A stretch of 64,000 nucleotides of DNA from positions 1-64,000 of the forward strand of contig JAXDFZ010000011.1 of NCBI GenBank assembly GCA_034665305.1, given 5' to 3'. Positions 62,260 through 64,000 of this stretch are shown here, piece by piece. The stretch's first letter is position 1, and every line of letters starts with the position of its first letter. The position numbers and the translations under genes were made by a program. The notes under the pieces are model-generated. The model was given only the letters and a program-made list of their open reading frames with translations, searched no databases and was not told the DNA's origin. This DNA is from DASXRU01 sp034665305. Lineage in GTDB: Bacteria; Acidobacteriota; Blastocatellia; Pyrinomonadales; Pyrinomonadaceae.

Positions 62260-63102
62260 ATGTTTCGAAAATTCACCATCGCACTCGCAATTGTCCTTGT
62301 CCCGATGCCCGCGCTGGTTTCTGCCGGGGCCAAAGTGGCGGAGCAACCGCAGGTCATAAAGCTCCAGCGCTTTCGCAAGGCGTTATGGAAAATGCATGTC
62401 ACCGTCAAAGGGAAGCCAGGCGATTTCCTTTTCGATACCGGCGGCGGGAACACTTTGTTGACGGATGACTATTTGAAGGGCATAGACTGCAAGTTCTGGG
62501 GACGGACGACTGGCTACAACATGTTCGGCAAGCGGAACGATGGTCCGCATTGCGATAACGTGCAGATCATGGCCGGTGACGTGGCGCTGACGCCCGTAAA
62601 CATCGGCACGATTGATTTTGGCGAACAATTTCCGGGGGACAAGAAACCGGACGGACTGCTGTCGCTCGATGCCTTCGACGGCAAGGCGATCACCCTCGAT
62701 CAAACGGCCGCGACGTTGACTATTGAAACATCACAAAGTCTGCGCCGACGCACCAGAGTGATGAAGGAGTTGCCCTTTCGAGTTTCCCGCGAATGCTCCG
62801 CCCGCTGCCTGAGCGTCTTCCTCGGAGTTCCAACGTCAGGAGGAATGACGTGGCTGATTCTCGACTCCGGCGCCGGCGGCGTTTCGCTGATCGCCAAAGA
62901 CTACGCCAAATTCTTTGGCCTGGATCCGAACGCCAAGGAGCAGCGGCTTAAATTCGACGCCGCCCCCGGCGTGCCCATCGACAGCCCTGTGTTAGTGACC
63001 GATATGATCATGGACGGAAATTTAGGACAACCCTTCATGAGTCAGTACGTCATCACATTCGATCTGGCGCACGGCCGGACGTGGATCGGCAAGGGAAAGT
63101 AA
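62260..63102 (+). CDS. Retropepsin-like aspartyl protease, exported
   Basis: A 280-residue protein with signal peptide (KFTIALAIVLVPMPALVSAG, cleavage about 23). Two half-domains each carry an Asp-Thr/Ser-Gly-type active-site motif: FLFDTGGGNTLL in the first and WLILDSGAGGVSLI in the second. This single-chain, two-Asp layout is that of bacterial pepsin-retropepsin-like proteins. The second hydrophobic-hydrophobic-Gly motif is replaced by DGLLSLDAF and NLGQPFMSQYVITFDL. It should be periplasmic; substrate is unknown. ATG at 62260; no strong ribosome site. Confidence 0.83.
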   Translation: MFRKFTIALAIVLVPMPALVSAGAKVAEQPQVIKLQRFRKALWKMHVTVKGKPGDFLFDTGGGNTLLTDDYLKGIDCKFWGRTTGYNMFGKRNDGPHCDNVQIMAGDVALTPVNIGTIDFGEQFPGDKKPDGLLSLDAFDGKAITLDQTAATLTIETSQSLRRRTRVMKELPFRVSRECSARCLSVFLGVPTSGGMTWLILDSGAGGVSLIAKDYAKFFGLDPNAKEQRLKFDAAPGVPIDSPVLVTDMIMDGNLGQPFMSQYVITFDLAHGRTWIGKGK

Positions 63103-63181
63103 TGCCGGTTGCTTGTGGGGTAGTAGCCCTCTCTAACGGTCGGGCTACTGCCCGCTAAGGCGGCCGAACCGAGTTGAAATC

Positions 63182-63628
63182 ATGTCAGCAAAGACGCGAT
63201 TGCTAAGTGCGTTGCTGGGGGTGACGCTGACCTCGTGGTTGTTCGTGGTGGTAGTCCCACAGGTGCGCGCTCAGAAATCCAGTCCTACGCTCTCCGCGCC
63301 AGCGCCGACAAACTCTAACCAGGCGGAACGAATTTATGAGATCAAGAAACTCCCGAAGCGGGCCAAGAAGGCGAAGATATTGAAACGCTCCGACCCGTCC
63401 TATCCCGATGAGGCAAGAAGGCGCGACGTTCGAGGAGTCGTCGTCTTAACGGTTGCCCTTATGTCACGAGGAGAAGTGGGAACCATTTTTGTCGTGAGGG
63501 GGTTGCCGTATGGGTTAACCGAAGAATCCATTAAGGCGGCCCGCAAGACCAAGTTCCGCCCAGCAGTGCTGGATGGCCAGCCTGTTTCAATCTGGGTGAC
63601 GTTCGAATACACGTTTACCAGTTATTGA
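63182..63628 (+). CDS. TonB C-terminal domain protein
   Basis: A 148-residue protein with an N-terminal signal or anchor (LLSALLGVTLTSWLFVVVVPQ) and a TonB C-terminal domain (about 70-148). Its marks are YPDEARRRDVRGVVVLTVAL, then SIKAARKTKFRPAVLDGQPV, ending WVTFEYTF. The proline-rich spacer of true TonB is missing, and the anchor could be cleaved after VRAQ, so it might be a periplasmic one-domain protein rather than an energy transducer. ATG at 63182. A gtagccc...gggctac hairpin lies in the gap before it. Confidence 0.85.
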   Translation: MSAKTRLLSALLGVTLTSWLFVVVVPQVRAQKSSPTLSAPAPTNSNQAERIYEIKKLPKRAKKAKILKRSDPSYPDEARRRDVRGVVVLTVALMSRGEVGTIFVVRGLPYGLTEESIKAARKTKFRPAVLDGQPVSIWVTFEYTFTSY

Positions 63629-63923
63629 CTTGTTCGCTTCCGGCTCAGCAGAAGACCGTTCGTTCGCGAATTTTTGGCCGAAAAGGCCTCAAATCCACCC
63701 CAAAATGGAAGTTTGACAATCCAGCGTTAGGGAACTTTCCCCGCCGGCGGGGACGGTAAAGAACGCTGAAATACATCGAGCGCGCGCGGATAATTCCCGC
63801 GCAGTAGCTGCAAGCTAAGGCTTGTATTCCCTGTGCCTGTGCGCAGCGTTGAGGCCCGCTTTTAACCGGCGTTCAGAAGAAAAGCCTCAGTTTGCGTGCC
63901 AACGAGAACTCATAGTGATTCGC
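63629..63923. other. Intergenic region without identifiable gene
   Basis: No frame in these 295 bp looks coding. A short GC palindrome (ccccgccggcgggg, 63740-63753) is the only structure I see. The flanking genes converge, so two transcripts should end here, but no clear terminator is visible. Confidence 0.4.
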
Positions 63924-64000
63924 TTACTTTGGTGCTTTCGGCAAATCGATTTTCCAGTCCGCGCCTTCCTTCACGAATTCCATCGGGGACCATCCGCCTT
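63924..64000 (-). CDS. C-terminal end of a gene cut by the window edge
   Basis: On the minus strand the frame reads ...GGWSPMEFVKEGADWKIDLPKAPK and a TAA stop at 63924-63926. The upstream part lies beyond the window. The WKIDLPK-type ending is seen in exported proteins with NTF2-like or lipoprotein folds, but 24 residues are too few to assign it. Confidence 0.55.
   Translation of the reverse strand, partial: GGWSPMEFVKEGADWKIDLPKAPK

Overview
The window looks like chromosomal DNA of a Gram-negative soil-type bacterium, most likely an Acidobacteriota (Blastocatellia-like) member. This is inferred from gene content and not from a marker gene: lipid A and KDO genes (lpxC, kdsD), a DUF5916 outer-membrane-type protein, RND efflux, TonB, a RAYT/REP element of the type common in that phylum, moderately high GC, and intergenic spaces packed with palindromic repeats. 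No rRNA is present. Two tRNAs (Arg-CCG, Val-CAC) both carry an encoded CCA.

Layout. 0-6 kb: a 1,942-residue cytosolic hybrid histidine kinase with a long array of nearly identical HAMP units. 6-25 kb: housekeeping genes (class III aminotransferase, kdsD, lpxC, polA, a membrane histidine kinase, hemL, rqcH, RDD, DUF2203 and NYN proteins, rlmB), interrupted by a frameshifted RAYT transposase between perfect 31-bp inverted REPs and by two copies of a 145-bp MITE-like element. 25-35 kb: cysK, a fused aroD-aroE, a MoeB/ThiF-type E1 enzyme and a run of exported proteins, ending with an S74-type tail-fibre-domain protein and tRNA-Val. 35.2-41.6 kb: an accessory region beginning with an integrase fragment and a truncated gene pair, then a two-gene operon: a TIR-domain protein followed by a 1,158-residue nSTAND1-type NTPase with a membrane segment, a long coiled coil and a beta-propeller-like C-terminus. 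This pair is the best candidate for a conflict or antiphage system here. 41.6-53 kb: a coiled-coil protein, a type IV pilin, a MoxR-DUF58 pair, a frameshifted fused MFS/spermidine-synthase-like gene, and a heme block (hemE, an LprI-like gene, hemH, hemY, all on the minus strand). 53-64 kb: DUF5916 protein, nitroreductase, RND adaptor plus pump, a retropepsin-like protease, a TonB-domain protein and the 3' end of one more gene.

How the genes fit together. hemL works early and hemE, hemY and hemH late in the protoporphyrin-dependent heme pathway. kdsD and lpxC serve lipopolysaccharide synthesis. The RND adaptor and pump form one efflux operon. The TIR and STAND genes are 12 bp apart and probably act as effector and sensor/switch. 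Intergenic DNA is dominated by inverted-repeat families, several with two or three copies in this window. Two genes (the RAYT and the spermidine-synthase-like gene) carry apparent single-base frameshifts, which could be real decay or assembly errors.
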